Positions 53,960 to 64,000 are shown, counted from the stretch's first letter. The stretch is DNA of 64,000 nt from Dysgonomonas sp. 25 (GCF_010501075.1 NZ_QVMN01000003.1:14292-78291), one strand, 5' to 3'. Made by a program: numbers and translations. Notes: generated by a model not told the origin, from the letters alone.

Positions 53960-55339
53960 TTAACTAAATTTTTGATATTTCTTTCTTTTTGTTACCCGTC
54001 TGTAAACGACAGCAAACCAAAGAGGTAAAATAATTCCTTTGCACACGGTGGAAATGGCAATAGCCCACCAGACGCCTACAATACCCATCTGCGAAGACAT
54101 ATACCATGCCAAAGGGATGCGTAAGGCATTGAAGGAGATGCTGATAATAGCCGGCTCTATCGTTCTTCCTATCCCGTTGAACATGCCTTGCGTCGTCAAT
54201 TCGAACATCATAAATATCTGTACCAGCCCCATGGCAAATAGGTACTTAGCTCCGGCTGCAATGGCATTTTCTTCGGGCACGATGATGCCGAATATTTGTC
54301 CGCCGAAAAAGATAAAGGCAAGGCTGACAAATATGCCATAGGTTACCATCACTATCAGTGTGTTGGTATAAGCCTTCTTGCCCCTTTCGGGTTTTCCTGC
54401 CGCGAAGTTCTGGGCGACAAAGGCGCTAAGTGCAGTAGAAAATCCTTGCGATGTGTTCCACGATACACCTTCTATCTGCCCGCCGGTTGTTTGTGTCATC
54501 AGCCCTATATGACCTCCTGTGCTTGAGGCTATGCGGGCAAGGTTCATGTTGATAAAAGCATGAATACTATTCATAACGGAAACCGGTGCACCCAGAAAAA
54601 GGATTCGTTTGAGGTGAACCCACCGGGGGACGACCAAAAACTGAAATCCGTTGAGGATGCCTTTCCCGAAACGTATCTGATAAAAGAATAAGCCGAATAC
54701 GAAAAGTTGGGATATGACAAGCCCTACGGCTGCTCCGTGCAATCCCATTCCAAGGGGGAACATCAGTATGGGGTCGAGTATCATATTCAATACCAGTCCG
54801 CAGGCATAATTGCGGAACGGAACGGAGCTTCGTCCCGAGCCGTTGTAAATACCGGCAAAGCAATAGGTCATAAACTGGAAAGGCAAATAGATGCAAATGA
54901 TTCGCAGGAATGTGACTGCGCTGCTTGTTACGTCTGCCGGTAGTCTGAAAAAGGATAGTATGAGGGGGGCAAATAATAGCAGGAAGAGCGTCCAGACGGT
55001 ACCGATAATGATGGCTGCGGTGGTTGCAGTCGAAGCATAGGCCGATGCCTGTTTCAGGTCGCGTGCCCCTATGGATTGGCCGACAGCTACTTCGGCGCCT
55101 ATCATAGCTAAATAGCCAATAGAGCCTGTAAACCACATCAGCATGCCGATAGCGCCTATCGCAGCTTCGGATTTGGTTGCTATCTCGGGATTAGCTTCGG
55201 TGCCCAATCGCCCCACCCACGACATAGCCATGAGTGTGTAGGCCATTTGCAGGAAACTTGTCCCCATCAATGGTAATGCCAATCGCAATAGTGTGCGGAA
55301 AATAGGCCCTTCGGTCAGGTCGCGAACCCCGTTCTTCAT
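53960..55339 (-). CDS. MATE-family efflux transporter
   Basis: The product is 459 residues from the ATG at 55339 (MKNGVRDLTEGPIFRTLLRL); the longer open frame starts before the promoter at 55365-55396 and was rejected. About 12 membrane helices in two halves, with LALPLMGTSFLQMAY at the start, typical of MATE proteins, and GGQIEGVSWNTSQGFSTALSAFVAQNFAAGKP in the second half. MATE transporters export cationic drugs or metabolites with sodium or protons. Substrate unknown. Confidence 0.9.
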   Translation of the reverse strand: MKNGVRDLTEGPIFRTLLRLALPLMGTSFLQMAYTLMAMSWVGRLGTEANPEIATKSEAAIGAIGMLMWFTGSIGYLAMIGAEVAVGQSIGARDLKQASAYASTATTAAIIIGTVWTLFLLLFAPLILSFFRLPADVTSSAVTFLRIICIYLPFQFMTYCFAGIYNGSGRSSVPFRNYACGLVLNMILDPILMFPLGMGLHGAAVGLVISQLFVFGLFFYQIRFGKGILNGFQFLVVPRWVHLKRILFLGAPVSVMNSIHAFINMNLARIASSTGGHIGLMTQTTGGQIEGVSWNTSQGFSTALSAFVAQNFAAGKPERGKKAYTNTLIVMVTYGIFVSLAFIFFGGQIFGIIVPEENAIAAGAKYLFAMGLVQIFMMFELTTQGMFNGIGRTIEPAIISISFNALRIPLAWYMSSQMGIVGVWWAIAISTVCKGIILPLWFAVVYRRVTKRKKYQKFS

Positions 55340-55364
55340 CCTTTTGTCATTATAATCAGGGCAG

Positions 55365-55396
55365 CAAAAGTACAGAGAATTTTTATTGCTGAGCAA
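55365..55396 (-). promoter_or_regulatory. Promoter of the MATE gene
   Basis: On the minus strand TTG (55396-55394), a 21-bp spacer and TACTTTTG (55372-55365) match the Bacteroidetes consensus. It lies within the alternative N-terminal extension of the gene and so settles the start at 55339. Confidence 0.7.
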
Positions 55397-55490
55397 TCGG
55401 CATGCAATAATTTTCATTTTTGGTTGTTCTTATTTGAACAACTTCTTATATTAGCTGTTTAATAGGTAACAGAAACAAAAAACATGAGTT

Positions 55491-55775
55491 ATGAAAAAAA
55501 TATTTTTAGCATTATTAGTCCTTGTATTGTCTTTGACCGTGCTCTCGTCGTGTGGCAATACAAAAGCATATAATACCCAGCTTAAACAAATCGAACTTCG
55601 GATGTCACGAGACCAACTGGTGAATCTGATGGGGGATAAGTATCAAACCACAGGGCAGCAGCGGTATGGAAATGATATTGTGGAAACATTGGAATATGTC
55701 GACAGGTATAAAAATCATTTCTTTTTCGAATTTGAAAATGACAGTCTTGTCAGATGGTGGAAGGAAGTAGAATAA
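55491..55775 (+). CDS. Small lipoprotein, SmpA/BamE-like fold possible
   Basis: The product is 94 residues. The lipoprotein signal has lipobox LSSC at about residue 21. The mature part contains LKQIELRMSRDQLVNLMGDKY and a short beta end (FEFENDSLVRWW). The helix start ..MSRDQVxxLMG followed by short strands resembles the SmpA/OmlA (BamE) fold, but this is weak. It would sit in the inner or outer membrane. Function unknown. It is followed by a strong terminator. Confidence 0.65.
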   Translation: MKKIFLALLVLVLSLTVLSSCGNTKAYNTQLKQIELRMSRDQLVNLMGDKYQTTGQQRYGNDIVETLEYVDRYKNHFFFEFENDSLVRWWKEVE

Positions 55776-55800
55776 TATAAGGAAATATATGTATATAATT

Positions 55801-55829
55801 AAGGTGGGCTATAAAAGTCCACCTTTTTG
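55801..55829 (+). terminator. Terminator after the small lipoprotein gene
   Basis: AAGGTGGGCT and AGTCCACCTT pair with one wobble around a short loop, followed by TTTG. It also separates the convergent zinc-ribbon gene. Confidence 0.75.
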
Positions 55830-55853
55830 TTTGGATATTCCTATCTATAACAT

Positions 55854-56129
55854 TTATGCCTTAGCCCAACGTTTGAGATGAGGGAAAAATTCCTTCATTC
55901 CGGCGCGAGCCTCTTCTTTGGTATAGGCTTTGTCGGAGTCTTTGTTGAACTCGTCTAAATATAGCAGGCATGTTTCTATCATTTCGTCCATTGTACAATC
56001 TCTCGTAAATGCCCCGTTCTGAAAGCAATGAGTACAATATTCATCGTTCAGGCTTTGGTCGGCATTTGTTCCGTGGTCGGCATCGGCATTGAGCGGCATT
56101 CCGCAGCTTTGGCAAAATTTTATTTCCAT
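55854..56129 (-). CDS. Zinc-ribbon protein
   Basis: The product is 91 residues from the ATG at 56129 (MEIKFCQSCGMPLN); the 53-residue upstream extension is hydrophobic noise. Two Cys pairs, CQSCGMPL near residue 6 and EYCTHCFQNGAFTRD near 33, form a zinc ribbon, then TMDEMIETCLLYL and a C-terminal helix (KEFFPHLKRWAKA). This corresponds to the putative zinc-ribbon family common in Bacteroidota and Firmicutes; function unknown. Confidence 0.85.
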   Translation of the reverse strand: MEIKFCQSCGMPLNADADHGTNADQSLNDEYCTHCFQNGAFTRDCTMDEMIETCLLYLDEFNKDSDKAYTKEEARAGMKEFFPHLKRWAKA

Positions 56130-56219
56130 AGTAATATTTTTAGAATTAGTATTGACGATTGACTTTTGCAAAGAAAAGAAAAATACGCATATCATTTGAT
56201 TTATGTCTGTAAGTTTATC

Positions 56220-56360
56220 AGTATTTATAAAGTTTACGAGTCTATAAGTATACAAGTAAACGAGAAAAAGGGACTCGATAAAAAACATCGAAAATGAATA
56301 TACGTTTGTTACTTTGTGACCTTGGTGTAGAATCTTAGTGCTCTTCGTGGTTAAGGAACA
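56220..56360. repeat. Intergenic TTACGAG and AACCACGAAG-type repeats
   Basis: TTTACGAGTCTATAAGTATACAAGTAAACGAG (written in two parts: TTTACGAGTC and ACAAGTAAACGAG) forms an inverted repeat at about 56233-56264. At 56312-56352, GTGACCTTGGTG...CTCTTCGTGGTTAAG is the complement of the AACCACGAAG words at about 21330. The gap holds no gene. Confidence 0.5.
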
Positions 56361-56487
56361 AAGAGTAAATGAAAATCTTAATAAATCTTAAATAGAATAA
56401 TAGGGATTAATCCTTTTCGATGAATCATATTCTAACTATACAAAGAGTAAATAAACAAGAGTATTCACAACCTAAAAATAACGAGTC

Positions 56488-57195
56488 ATGAAAAAGTATA
56501 TTATTATATTCGCATTATTGACAGGGTTAGCTTCAGTAGCGAATACGGCTTCAGCACAATATGTAAATGTAAACATCAATATAAATAGCCAGCCGGCATG
56601 GGGTCCGACAGGATACGATTATGTAGGTTACTACTACTTCCCTGAGTTAAATTGCTACTATGACGTGAATGGCGGACTTTTTGTCTACTTCGATTCCGGA
56701 CGTTGGATCTCGGCTCGCTATTTACCTTATCACTATAGCCGCTACGATTTGTACGGTACATACAAGGTAGTATTGAATGCCCACAATCCTTGGTTGAACA
56801 ATGCTTATCACTATCGCAACTATGCTTCTTACCGAACATATCGCAATCAGATGGTAATACGCGACAGCCGCGACCATCGTTATTATACCAGCCGTAACAA
56901 CCATGTAGTATGGTCCAATAACACCAGAAGTAACCGCTCGTATAATAATAACGTTAGTCGCCCGGCAAATAACAATCACGTTCAGCGCCCGAATAATAAT
57001 GGCCGTACGAACAACAATCAGGTGAGTCGCCCTTCGACAGGGAACCACAAAAATAATAACGGGCACTATGCACCGAACAATAATAGAAAAGAGAATAATA
57101 GGAAAGAAATAAATCGTACTTCAAACGCTTCTCGTACAAACAACTATCAAATGGTTAATAATACAAGGACAACAGCAAGAAGCAGTAGGAGATAA
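56488..57195 (+). CDS. Exported protein with Asn/Arg-rich tail
   Basis: The product is 235 residues. It has a signal peptide (MKKYIIIFALLTGLASVANTASA), then a Tyr-rich region (about 25-110; GYDYVGYYYFPELNCYYDVN, GRWISARYLPYHYSRYDLYG) typical of a family of exported Bacteroidota proteins, then about 120 residues of low-complexity Asn, Arg and Ser (VSRPANNNHVQRPNNNGR). The tail is basic and probably disordered. It ends before the hairpin at 57238. Function unknown. Confidence 0.75.
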   Translation: MKKYIIIFALLTGLASVANTASAQYVNVNININSQPAWGPTGYDYVGYYYFPELNCYYDVNGGLFVYFDSGRWISARYLPYHYSRYDLYGTYKVVLNAHNPWLNNAYHYRNYASYRTYRNQMVIRDSRDHRYYTSRNNHVVWSNNTRSNRSYNNNVSRPANNNHVQRPNNNGRTNNNQVSRPSTGNHKNNNGHYAPNNNRKENNRKEINRTSNASRTNNYQMVNNTRTTARSSRR

Positions 57196-57237
57196 ACGAT
57201 ATTAGGCTTTAAGGTTTATTAATTGGTTTTTTCATTA

Positions 57238-57267
57238 GTAGCCGGTTTTCGCGAGAACGCCGGCTAC
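57238..57267. terminator. Hairpin between convergent genes
   Basis: GTAGCCGG (57238-57245) and CCGGCTAC (57260-57267) form an 8-bp stem between the gene at 56488 and the HAD gene. The T-runs are weak on the plus strand; on the minus strand TAATGAAAAAACC follows. It is probably a terminator. Confidence 0.55.
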
Positions 57268-57275
57268 TATCTTTA

Positions 57276-57971
57276 TCAAAGGATGTGTTGTATCGCAGCT
57301 AAAGAATCAACCATATAAGTTGGTTCGAAGGCAGAGGCTTCTATCTTTCTCGGATTGAACCATATTTGGTCGATGCCCGCATTATGAGCCCCCGTTATGT
57401 CGGTCTTGTAATTGTCGCCTATCATAATTGCTTTGTCAGCCGGAACGCCTGCCATTGCTAATGCAGCCTCGTATATCCGGCGGTCGGGCTTGCTTATACC
57501 TACTTCGTCCGATAGAACGACGCCATCGAAATATCCTTCTAATCCGGCCGTCTCGATTTTGGTGTATTGCATATTGGCAAACCCGTTCGAAACCATGTAG
57601 AGAGGATATTTCCCTTTCAGGTAATCGAGTAAATCTTTGGCTTCGGGGAGCAGTGTTGTAGCCTTTACGATGCGGGCGAGGTAATCCTTATTGATTTTCT
57701 CGATACTCTCTGCCTCTATTTCGGGCAGATGCTTGAATGTATTCCGAAACCGTTGCCCCAGCAATTCGTCCCGCGTAATCAGGCCTTGTTCGTACAGATG
57801 CCAGATAGCGATTGTATTCGGACGGAAAAAGTTTTCATAATAATCTTCGAACGAATCGAAAAAGCTATCCAAACGATGGTCGGTATAAATAGCTTCTACA
57901 GTGTTTTGTGTATCCTGTATCGTGTCGATTAATGTATCGTCGAAATCGATAAATATGGCAGAATATTTCAT
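57276..57971 (-). CDS. HAD-family YjjG-type nucleotidase
   Basis: The product is 231 residues from the ATG at 57971 (MKYSAIFIDFDDTLIDT); the 25-residue extension upstream spans the -7 box of the gene and was rejected. HAD motifs: I = FIDFDDTL, II = YMVSNGFA, III near KPDRRIYEAAL with its Lys, IV = IMIGDNYKTDITGAHNAGI. The layout matches the YjjG/YfnB family of pyrimidine 5'-nucleotidases, which remove non-canonical nucleotides. It is a single gene, divergent from proS. Confidence 0.88.
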   Translation of the reverse strand: MKYSAIFIDFDDTLIDTIQDTQNTVEAIYTDHRLDSFFDSFEDYYENFFRPNTIAIWHLYEQGLITRDELLGQRFRNTFKHLPEIEAESIEKINKDYLARIVKATTLLPEAKDLLDYLKGKYPLYMVSNGFANMQYTKIETAGLEGYFDGVVLSDEVGISKPDRRIYEAALAMAGVPADKAIMIGDNYKTDITGAHNAGIDQIWFNPRKIEASAFEPTYMVDSLAAIQHIL

Positions 57972-57998
57972 TGTGGTTGCATTTTGAACGAGTGTTTG

Positions 57999-58006
57999 CA
58001 AAGGTA
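57999..58006 (-). promoter_or_regulatory. -7 box of the HAD gene
   Basis: TACCTTTG on the minus strand fits TAnnTTTG, 28 bp before the ATG at 57971. Confidence 0.6.
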
Positions 58007-58051
58007 CTAAAAATCCCGCATCAAAAGTATGACGGATTAAAGTCATTTTAC

Positions 58052-58059
58052 TAACTTTG
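58052..58059 (+). promoter_or_regulatory. -7 box of proS
   Basis: TAACTTTG fits TAnnTTTG, 29 bp before the proS ATG; the divergent HAD promoter is 45 bp away. Confidence 0.6.
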
Positions 58060-58088
58060 CAGCCTGATTAAAAAGAATTAAGATTATT

Positions 58089-59570
58089 ATGGCAAAGGAA
58101 CTAAAAGAGCTTACTTCGCGAAGTAAAGATTACAGCCAGTGGTATCAGGATTTGGTACTGAAAGCTGATTTAGCCGAAAATTCGGCTGTGCGTGGATGTA
58201 TGGTTATCAAGCCGTACGGATATGCCATCTGGGAAAAAATGCAGCGTCAGTTAGACGATATGTTCAAAGAGACAGGTCATGTCAATGCCTATTTCCCGCT
58301 CTTCATCCCCAAATCGTTCCTTAGCAAAGAGGCCGAGCACGTAGAAGGATTTGCCAAAGAATGTGCAGTCGTAACCCATCACCGCTTGATGAACGACCCT
58401 GACGGAAAGGGTGTCGTTGTAGACCCTGCAGCTAAGCTGGAAGAGGAGCTGATAGTTCGCCCTACTTCCGAAACCATTATATGGAATACTTACCGCAACT
58501 GGATTCAGTCGTACCGCGACCTGCCTATCCTGTGCAACCAGTGGGCGAACGTTGTCCGTTGGGAAATGCGTACGCGCCTTTTCCTTCGCACGGCAGAGTT
58601 CCTGTGGCAGGAAGGACATACGGCACATGCTACGAGCGAAGAAGCTGAAGAGGAAGCGCGTAAGATGCTGGATGTATATGCCACTTTCGCCGAAGAGTAT
58701 ATGGCTGTTCCTGTTGTGAAAGGTGTAAAATCGGCTAACGAGCGCTTCGCCGGAGCATTGGAAACATATGCTATCGAGGCTCTTATGCAGGACGGGAAAG
58801 CTTTACAGGCAGGTACTTCCCACTTCTTAGGACAGAATTTTGCCAAAGCATTCGATGTGAAGTTTGCCGATAAAGAAGGTAAAATGGATTATGTCTGGGC
58901 AAGTTCGTGGGGCGTTTCCACGCGTTTGATTGGGGCGCTGATTATGGCGCATTCTGATGATAACGGTTTGGTGTTGCCTCCGAAATTGGCTCCGTTCCAA
59001 GTGGTTATTGTGCCTATTTATAAAGGTGATGACCAGTTGGCAATGATAAATGAGAAAGCAAACGGTATCGTGAAATCGCTGAAAGCTTTAGGTATCAGTG
59101 TTAAATACGATAATGCCGACAATAAAAAACCGGGTTGGAAATTCTCGGAATACGAATTAAAAGGTGTTCCTGTTCGTTTGGCGCTTGGTGCCCGCGATTT
59201 GGAGAATAATACGATAGAAGTAGCCCGTCGCGATACGTTGACGAAAGAAACTGTTTCGATGGATGGAATCGACCAATATATCAAACAATTATTGGATGAT
59301 ATTCAACAAAATATCTATCAGAAAGCCTTTGATTTTAGGGCAAAATCGACAATCTCGGTCGATACCTATGATGAATTCAAGGAAAAGATAGAAGAAGGCG
59401 GATTCATCATGGCTCATTGGGACGGAACGCCCGAAACGGAAGAAAAGATAAAAGCCGAGACAAAAGCAACCATCCGTTGCATCCCACTCGAAGGGGATAA
59501 AACTCCGGGTAAGTGTATGGTTACTGGGAAACCGTCGGTGCAACGCGTCGTTTTTGCCCGCGCTTATTAA
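58089..59570 (+). CDS. proS: Prolyl-tRNA synthetase, short (archaeal/eukaryote-like) type
   Basis: The product is 493 residues, much shorter than the E. coli type (572) and without the editing INS domain. It charges tRNA-Pro. The N-terminus ([20 protein letters not shown]) and the class II motifs are present: motif 2 [42 protein letters not shown], and motif 3 [30 protein letters not shown]. The anticodon domain follows, then a C-terminal zinc-type domain ending ...VVFARAY. This form (type 3) is usual in Bacteroidota. A terminator follows. Confidence 0.96.
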   Translation: MAKELKELTSRSKDYSQWYQDLVLKADLAENSAVRGCMVIKPYGYAIWEKMQRQLDDMFKETGHVNAYFPLFIPKSFLSKEAEHVEGFAKECAVVTHHRLMNDPDGKGVVVDPAAKLEEELIVRPTSETIIWNTYRNWIQSYRDLPILCNQWANVVRWEMRTRLFLRTAEFLWQEGHTAHATSEEAEEEARKMLDVYATFAEEYMAVPVVKGVKSANERFAGALETYAIEALMQDGKALQAGTSHFLGQNFAKAFDVKFADKEGKMDYVWASSWGVSTRLIGALIMAHSDDNGLVLPPKLAPFQVVIVPIYKGDDQLAMINEKANGIVKSLKALGISVKYDNADNKKPGWKFSEYELKGVPVRLALGARDLENNTIEVARRDTLTKETVSMDGIDQYIKQLLDDIQQNIYQKAFDFRAKSTISVDTYDEFKEKIEEGGFIMAHWDGTPETEEKIKAETKATIRCIPLEGDKTPGKCMVTGKPSVQRVVFARAY

Positions 59571-59592
59571 GGCCTTTAATCTATTTATATAC

Positions 59593-59625
59593 AAGCGTGT
59601 ACATACAGTGCACGCTTATTTTTTT
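59593..59625 (+). terminator. Terminator after proS
   Basis: AAGCGTGTAC (59593-59602) pairs with GTGCACGCTT (59608-59617), one wobble, followed by a run of T. Confidence 0.85.
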
Positions 59626-59709
59626 ATGTATGCACTCGTTCAACTGTTAGAGATTCTTAAAGTCTCGGTATTACACTATTTCAAAGTTTATTCTTCGCAA
59701 GAAATATCG

Positions 59710-59717
59710 TATCTTTG
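59710..59717 (+). promoter_or_regulatory. -7 box of the transglycosylase-uvrA unit
   Basis: TATCTTTG fits TAnnTTTG, 23 bp before the ATG at 59741. Confidence 0.6.
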
Positions 59718-59740
59718 TTCTCTTTTTAATTGAGGAAAGA

Positions 59741-60718
59741 ATGAAGAAAAAACTGATATATATTGCTATCCCTGTACTTTTAGCTTCTTTTGCTTTCGGG
59801 CTTATTTCCACTCAGACTTCTCAAAGGGCAGAGGAAAAGCACCCGGTAGTGTTGTCGATGACCAAGTCGGTGGATGTGCCGGATAAAATAGAATTTGCCG
59901 GTGAAGAATTGGCTTTGGACAGATATGACTTCCACGAACGCTTCGACCGCGAAATCAATTCGTTCACTTATTGGCACTCGACTACGATGATGCTGATAAA
60001 AAAAGCAAACCGCTATTTCCCCATAATTGTGCCTATCTTGAAAGAAAACGGCGTTCCCGAAGATTTCAAATATTTAGCTGTCATCGAGAGCAACCTGAAT
60101 CATCGTGCTGTTTCTCCGGCGGGTGCGGCAGGATTGTGGCAGTTTATGAAAACGACAGCGCCCAGTTACGGTTTGACTGTATCGAGCGAGGTAGATGAGC
60201 GCTATTCGGTCGAAAAATCGACGCAGGCCGCCTGTAAATATTTCCTGGAAGCTTATGAGAAATATGGCTCGTGGGCAGATGTCGCGCTTTCGTATAATGC
60301 CGGACAAGGGCGTATTACGACGGAAAAGAGTAAGCAAAAGGCTGACAGCGGGCTCGACCTCTGGGTGGTGGACGAAACGTCGCGCTATTATTTCCGTATG
60401 CTGGCCGCCAAAACGGTTATGGAGAATCCGTATAAATATGGTTTCGTCATAGAATCGCACCAGCTGTATAAACCGATGGAATTTGAGAAAGTAGAGATGA
60501 AAGAAACAATTGCCGATTTGGCTGCCTTTGCCAAAGAAAAAGGTGTTACCTATGCCCAACTGAAAGATTTCAATTCGTGGCTTCGCGACAGGAAACTGAC
60601 TATTACAGAGAAGAATAAAGGAAAATATACAATCCTGATTCCGACAAAACAATCATTATATTATAAAAAGGGTGATAAAATCAACGTTTACGACAATCGC
60701 TGGGTAACCCGCGATTAA
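59741..60718 (+). CDS. Lytic murein transglycosylase (SLT, MltD-like)
   Basis: The product is 325 residues. It has a hydrophobic N-terminal segment ([19 protein letters not shown]), probably a signal anchor. The SLT domain is at about 95-240: catalytic Glu in [25 protein letters not shown] and the closing [13 protein letters not shown]-terminal segment (about 245-325; [20 protein letters not shown] and YTILIPT) resembles a LysM-type module. It would cleave peptidoglycan glycan strands to 1,6-anhydro ends. uvrA begins 14 bp downstream, a close spacing that implies joint transcription. Confidence 0.9.
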   Translation: MKKKLIYIAIPVLLASFAFGLISTQTSQRAEEKHPVVLSMTKSVDVPDKIEFAGEELALDRYDFHERFDREINSFTYWHSTTMMLIKKANRYFPIIVPILKENGVPEDFKYLAVIESNLNHRAVSPAGAAGLWQFMKTTAPSYGLTVSSEVDERYSVEKSTQAACKYFLEAYEKYGSWADVALSYNAGQGRITTEKSKQKADSGLDLWVVDETSRYYFRMLAAKTVMENPYKYGFVIESHQLYKPMEFEKVEMKETIADLAAFAKEKGVTYAQLKDFNSWLRDRKLTITEKNKGKYTILIPTKQSLYYKKGDKINVYDNRWVTRD

Positions 60719-60732
60719 CTGCTACATACAAT

Positions 60733-63564
60733 ATGGAACTAAACAACATCGAAAAAGAGTCGATAGATATATATGGTGCCCGTGTGCACAACCTCAAAAA
60801 TATAGATGTTTCTATTCCGCGCGATTCGCTGGTCGTCATGACCGGATTGAGCGGCAGCGGAAAATCGTCGTTGGCGTTCGATACTATCTTTGCCGAAGGG
60901 CAACGGCGCTATATCGAAACCTTCTCGGCATATGCCCGCAATTTCTTAGGAAATCTGGAGCGTCCCGATGTGGATAAGATTACAGGCCTAAGCCCCGTTA
61001 TCTCTATCGAACAAAAGACGACCAACCGCAATCCCCGTTCCACCGTAGGCACGACTACCGAAGTATATGACTTTCTTCGTCTGCTCTTTGCGCGGGCAGG
61101 GGAGGCATACTCCTACCTGAGTGGCGAGAAAATGGTGAAATACACCGAGGAGCAGATAATCGACTTTATCCTCGAACAATACAATAACAAGAAAGTCTAC
61201 TTGCTTGCCCCTGTCGTACGCAATCGTAAGGGGCATTACAAGGAGCTTTTCGAGCAGATAGCGAAAAAAGGTTACCTCACTGTCCGTGTCGATGGCGAGC
61301 TGCGCGAGATATTGCCCGGCATGCGCGTCGACCGATACAAGATGCACAGCATCGAAATCCTTGTCGATAAGCTTTTTATTGCGAAGAATAAGGAAGAGAC
61401 CTTGAAAAAGAGCTTGCGGGCAGCCATGAAACAAGGCGACGGGCTGATAATGATTCAGGATGTAGAAACGGGAGAAGTAAGGCATTACAGCCGCTTGCTG
61501 ATGGACCCTGTGACGGGGCTTTCGTATAGCGAAGCAGCTCCGCACAATTTTTCCTTCAACTCGCCGCATGGAGCATGTCCGCGTTGCAAAGGCTTAGGAT
61601 ATGTCAACCAGATAGATATAGACAAAATAGTACCGAAGCCGAACCTTAGTATTTATGCCGGAGGTATCGCTCCTCTCGGGAAATATAAAAACTCACTCTT
61701 TTTCTGGCAGATAGAAGCTATCTGCGAAAAATACGGTGTGACCATCAAAACGCCTATCAAGAATTTGCCGCAGGAGGCGATAGACGATATTATGTTTGGT
61801 ACGGACGAGCGCCTGCAAATCAAAAACGAATCGCTGGGCGGCTCATCCAACTATTTGGTAACTTTCGAAGGGGTGGCCAAATACATCGAGATGCAGCAGG
61901 AAAGCGATGCATCGGCAACGGCGCAGAAGTGGGCAGAGCAGTATATAAAAACCGATGTTTGCCCCGAATGTGACGGACAACGCCTCAATAAAGAAGCATT
62001 ACATTATAAGATAGACGGGAGAAATATTGCCGAACTGGCATCGCTGGATATACAGCAACTCTACAATTGGGTGCTGGATATTCCTTCGAAATTGTCTGAT
62101 AAGCAAAATGCTATTGCGTCGGAGATACTGAAAGAAATACAATCCCGTCTCACCTTTTTGCTGGATGTAGGGTTAAGTTATCTTTCACTGAACAGGGCAT
62201 CTGTCACCCTTTCGGGTGGAGAAACGCAGCGTATCCGTTTAGCAACGCAAATCGGTTCGCAGCTTGTGAATGTGTTGTATATCCTCGACGAGCCGAGTAT
62301 AGGGCTGCACCAGCGGGATAATCACCGCTTGATAACTTCGTTGAAGAGACTTCGCGATGCCGGCAACTCGATTATAGTCGTAGAGCACGACAAGGATATT
62401 ATGCTCGAGTCGGATTATGTAGTCGATTTAGGTCCCTTTGCCGGACGTAAGGGTGGAAAGGTTGTCTTTTCCGGAACGCCGGATGAGATGATGAAAGCTA
62501 ATACGCTGACTGCCGATTATCTGAATGGAAGGCTCGAAATCCCTATCCCGAAAACACGGCGCAAAGGGATGGGTAAGCAGTTGGTGCTGAAAGGAGCTAA
62601 AGGGCATAACCTCAAGAATGTATCGGCAACATTCCCGCTGAACACGTTTATTTGTGTCACGGGCGTGTCGGGCAGCGGCAAATCGAGCCTTGTCAACGGC
62701 ACATTGCTGCCTGTGTTGAGCCAGCACCTCTATCGTTCGCTTGCCGACCCGTTGCCGTATAAGTCCATTTCGGGCTTGGAGCACGTCGATAAGGTGATAA
62801 GTGTCGACCAGTCGCCTATCGGGCGCACGCCACGATCCAATCCGGCCACTTATACAGGTGTTTTTACGGATATAAGAAATTTATTTGTCAACCTTCCCGA
62901 ATCCAAAATAAGAGGCTATAAGCCTGGGCGTTTTTCGTTTAACGTTGCCGGAGGGCGCTGCGAAGTCTGTAAAGGGAACGGTTATAAGATTATCGGGATG
63001 AACTTTTTGCCCGATGTGTTTGTTCCATGTGAAGAGTGCCACGGAAAGCGTTACAACCGCGAAACCCTCGAAGTACGATTCAAAGGAAAGTCGATAGCCG
63101 ATGTATTGGATATGACAATAAATGCGGCAGTTGAGTTTTTCGAGAATATACCCAATATACTGAATAGGATCAAAGTCCTGCAAGATGTAGGACTGGGATA
63201 CATCAAACTGGGGCAACCATCTACTACCCTTTCGGGTGGAGAGTCGCAGCGGGTGAAGCTGGCAACCGAATTAGCCCGCACGGATACGGGAAATACGGTA
63301 TACATTTTGGACGAGCCTACCACGGGGCTGCATTTCGAAGATGTGAGAATGCTACTCGATGTATTGAACCGTCTGGTGGAACGTGGAAACACGGTCATCG
63401 TTATCGAACATAATCAGGATGTTATAAAATCGGCCGATTATATAATCGATATGGGACCGGATGGCGGTACCGGCGGCGGAACAGTTGTTGCGGTAGGAAC
63501 TCCGGAGGAAATTATTAAAAAAGGAGAAGGTCATACAGCCAAGTTCCTAAAATCGGAATTTTAA
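60733..63564 (+). CDS. uvrA: UvrABC excision nuclease subunit A
   Basis: The product is 943 residues, the usual length. It recognises DNA damage in nucleotide excision repair. Two ABC modules are visible: Walker [16 protein letters not shown] (about 36-50) and [15 protein letters not shown] (about 642-656); signature sequences [15 protein letters not shown] and [16 protein letters not shown]; Walker [16 protein letters not shown] and [16 protein letters not shown]. Zinc fingers: CPRCKGLGY...CPECDGQRL and [10 protein letters not shown]...CEECHGKRY. All are complete. It follows the transglycosylase gene. Confidence 0.98.
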   Translation: MELNNIEKESIDIYGARVHNLKNIDVSIPRDSLVVMTGLSGSGKSSLAFDTIFAEGQRRYIETFSAYARNFLGNLERPDVDKITGLSPVISIEQKTTNRNPRSTVGTTTEVYDFLRLLFARAGEAYSYLSGEKMVKYTEEQIIDFILEQYNNKKVYLLAPVVRNRKGHYKELFEQIAKKGYLTVRVDGELREILPGMRVDRYKMHSIEILVDKLFIAKNKEETLKKSLRAAMKQGDGLIMIQDVETGEVRHYSRLLMDPVTGLSYSEAAPHNFSFNSPHGACPRCKGLGYVNQIDIDKIVPKPNLSIYAGGIAPLGKYKNSLFFWQIEAICEKYGVTIKTPIKNLPQEAIDDIMFGTDERLQIKNESLGGSSNYLVTFEGVAKYIEMQQESDASATAQKWAEQYIKTDVCPECDGQRLNKEALHYKIDGRNIAELASLDIQQLYNWVLDIPSKLSDKQNAIASEILKEIQSRLTFLLDVGLSYLSLNRASVTLSGGETQRIRLATQIGSQLVNVLYILDEPSIGLHQRDNHRLITSLKRLRDAGNSIIVVEHDKDIMLESDYVVDLGPFAGRKGGKVVFSGTPDEMMKANTLTADYLNGRLEIPIPKTRRKGMGKQLVLKGAKGHNLKNVSATFPLNTFICVTGVSGSGKSSLVNGTLLPVLSQHLYRSLADPLPYKSISGLEHVDKVISVDQSPIGRTPRSNPATYTGVFTDIRNLFVNLPESKIRGYKPGRFSFNVAGGRCEVCKGNGYKIIGMNFLPDVFVPCEECHGKRYNRETLEVRFKGKSIADVLDMTINAAVEFFENIPNILNRIKVLQDVGLGYIKLGQPSTTLSGGESQRVKLATELARTDTGNTVYILDEPTTGLHFEDVRMLLDVLNRLVERGNTVIVIEHNQDVIKSADYIIDMGPDGGTGGGTVVAVGTPEEIIKKGEGHTAKFLKSEF

Positions 63565-63678
63565 CAAGTAAATAAAGAAAAATAGCTTCAAAAATCACAA
63601 AATGTGAAAGAACTAAAAAAAACAGTGAATAATTGTAAAATATTAGCCTGTTCTGTTAGGGGAATCAACTTTTTGTTA

Positions 63679-63686
63679 TAACTTTG
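63679..63686 (+). promoter_or_regulatory. -7 box of tpx
   Basis: TAACTTTG fits TAnnTTTG, 36 bp before the tpx ATG. Confidence 0.6.
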
Positions 63687-63722
63687 AGGTATCAACAGTA
63701 AAGAATCTGAAAGAAAGTTTAT

Positions 63723-64000
63723 ATGTCAAAAATAACATTTAAGGGTACGGATATTCATACAAATGGAGAGTTGCCCCAGATGAAAACAATAGCTCCTGAT
63801 TTTACACTTGTAAAGAGTGACCTGTTGGAGGTGAGTTTGAGAGACCTAAAAGGAAAAAATGTTATATTGAATATATTCCCAAGTTTGGATACTGCAGTAT
63901 GTGCGGCTTCGGTTCGTAAATTCAATAGTGAAGCAGCAAAATTGTCAAATACTGTTGTGCTGGCAATATCGGCGGATTTGCCTTTCGCGAGTGGACGTTT
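63723..64000 (+). CDS. tpx: Thiol peroxidase, cut by the window end
   Basis: The reading frame from the ATG at 63723 begins [20 protein letters not shown] and runs to the window edge (92 residues shown). It belongs to the atypical 2-Cys peroxiredoxins, which reduce peroxides. The peroxidatic Cys is in [19 protein letters not shown] (the PxxxTxxC motif). The resolving Cys, which would lie beyond or near the edge, is not seen. Confidence 0.92.
   Translation, partial: MSKITFKGTDIHTNGELPQMKTIAPDFTLVKSDLLEVSLRDLKGKNVILNIFPSLDTAVCAASVRKFNSEAAKLSNTVVLAISADLPFASGR

Noticed and set aside
55340-55417. Longer N-terminus of the MATE transporter
   Set aside because: The extension spans a well-formed promoter (55365-55396) and has no transporter-like content.

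Overview
The window looks like a chromosomal segment of a Bacteroidales bacterium, most likely Dysgonomonas or a close relative (inference). The grounds are many promoters with the Bacteroidetes-type -7 box TAnnTTTG, Bacteroidota-type versions of housekeeping proteins (a RibBA fusion, an archaeal-type ProS, a MurA with Asp in place of the catalytic Cys, a lysine-type SerA), and exported proteins sharing a QxTIG..PP..GALLDL N-terminal module. No rRNA genes or CRISPR arrays were seen. Two tRNA genes are present, Glu-TTC and Met-CAT.

Layout. 1-2032: repeat-rich intergenic DNA around an exported leucine-rich-repeat protein. 2033-4656: a TPR protein and an M23 peptidase (minus strand). 4798-9287: tRNA-Glu and rpsT, then an envelope cluster of two NlpC/P60 hydrolases around a Big2 lipoprotein, methylglyoxal synthase and an L,D-transpeptidase. 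9386-11505: AraC regulator and Bcr/CflA-type transporter. 11568-16411: serA, serC and clpC (minus). 16427-19660: a long AT-rich gap with a possible small RNA, then an exported pair including a lectin-like protein. 19661-21229: divergent AraC/GyrI-like regulator and yigZ. 21230-21848: a patch of nested intergenic repeats. 21849-23183: gdhA. 23383-28896: rfbB, murB, murA, a DUF6891-like gene and aroA, closely spaced and co-oriented. 28929-35697: minus-strand genes including a PP-loop ATPase, aminotransferase, Bax-inhibitor-1 protein, ribBA and an LptF/LptG-type permease.

35939-50403 is a mobilizable integrated element of about 14.5 kb inserted at the 3' end of tRNA-Met. It is bounded by an 84-bp direct repeat of the tRNA 3' end plus its terminator; the left copy is functional and the right copy is decayed. 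The element carries an excisionase-like HTH protein, a MobC-like protein and relaxase preceded by a hairpin-rich candidate oriT, a tyrosine recombinase at the right end, and phased TATGTACATA palindromes at both ends. It encodes no visible conjugation machinery, so it would need a helper. Its AT-rich cargo is a nucleotidyltransferase-HEPN fusion, a 1404-residue STAND-type NTPase followed 14 bp later by a TPR protein with a DUF2971-like C-terminus, and a convergent DUF1016/YhcG PDDEXK nuclease. The STAND plus TPR-DUF2971 pair is the best candidate for an undescribed defence system; this is inferred from architecture and location only.

50591-64000 returns to core genes: metG, an outer-membrane barrel protein, a MATE transporter, small envelope and zinc-ribbon proteins, a HAD phosphatase, proS, a lytic transglycosylase, uvrA, and the start of tpx, cut by the window edge.
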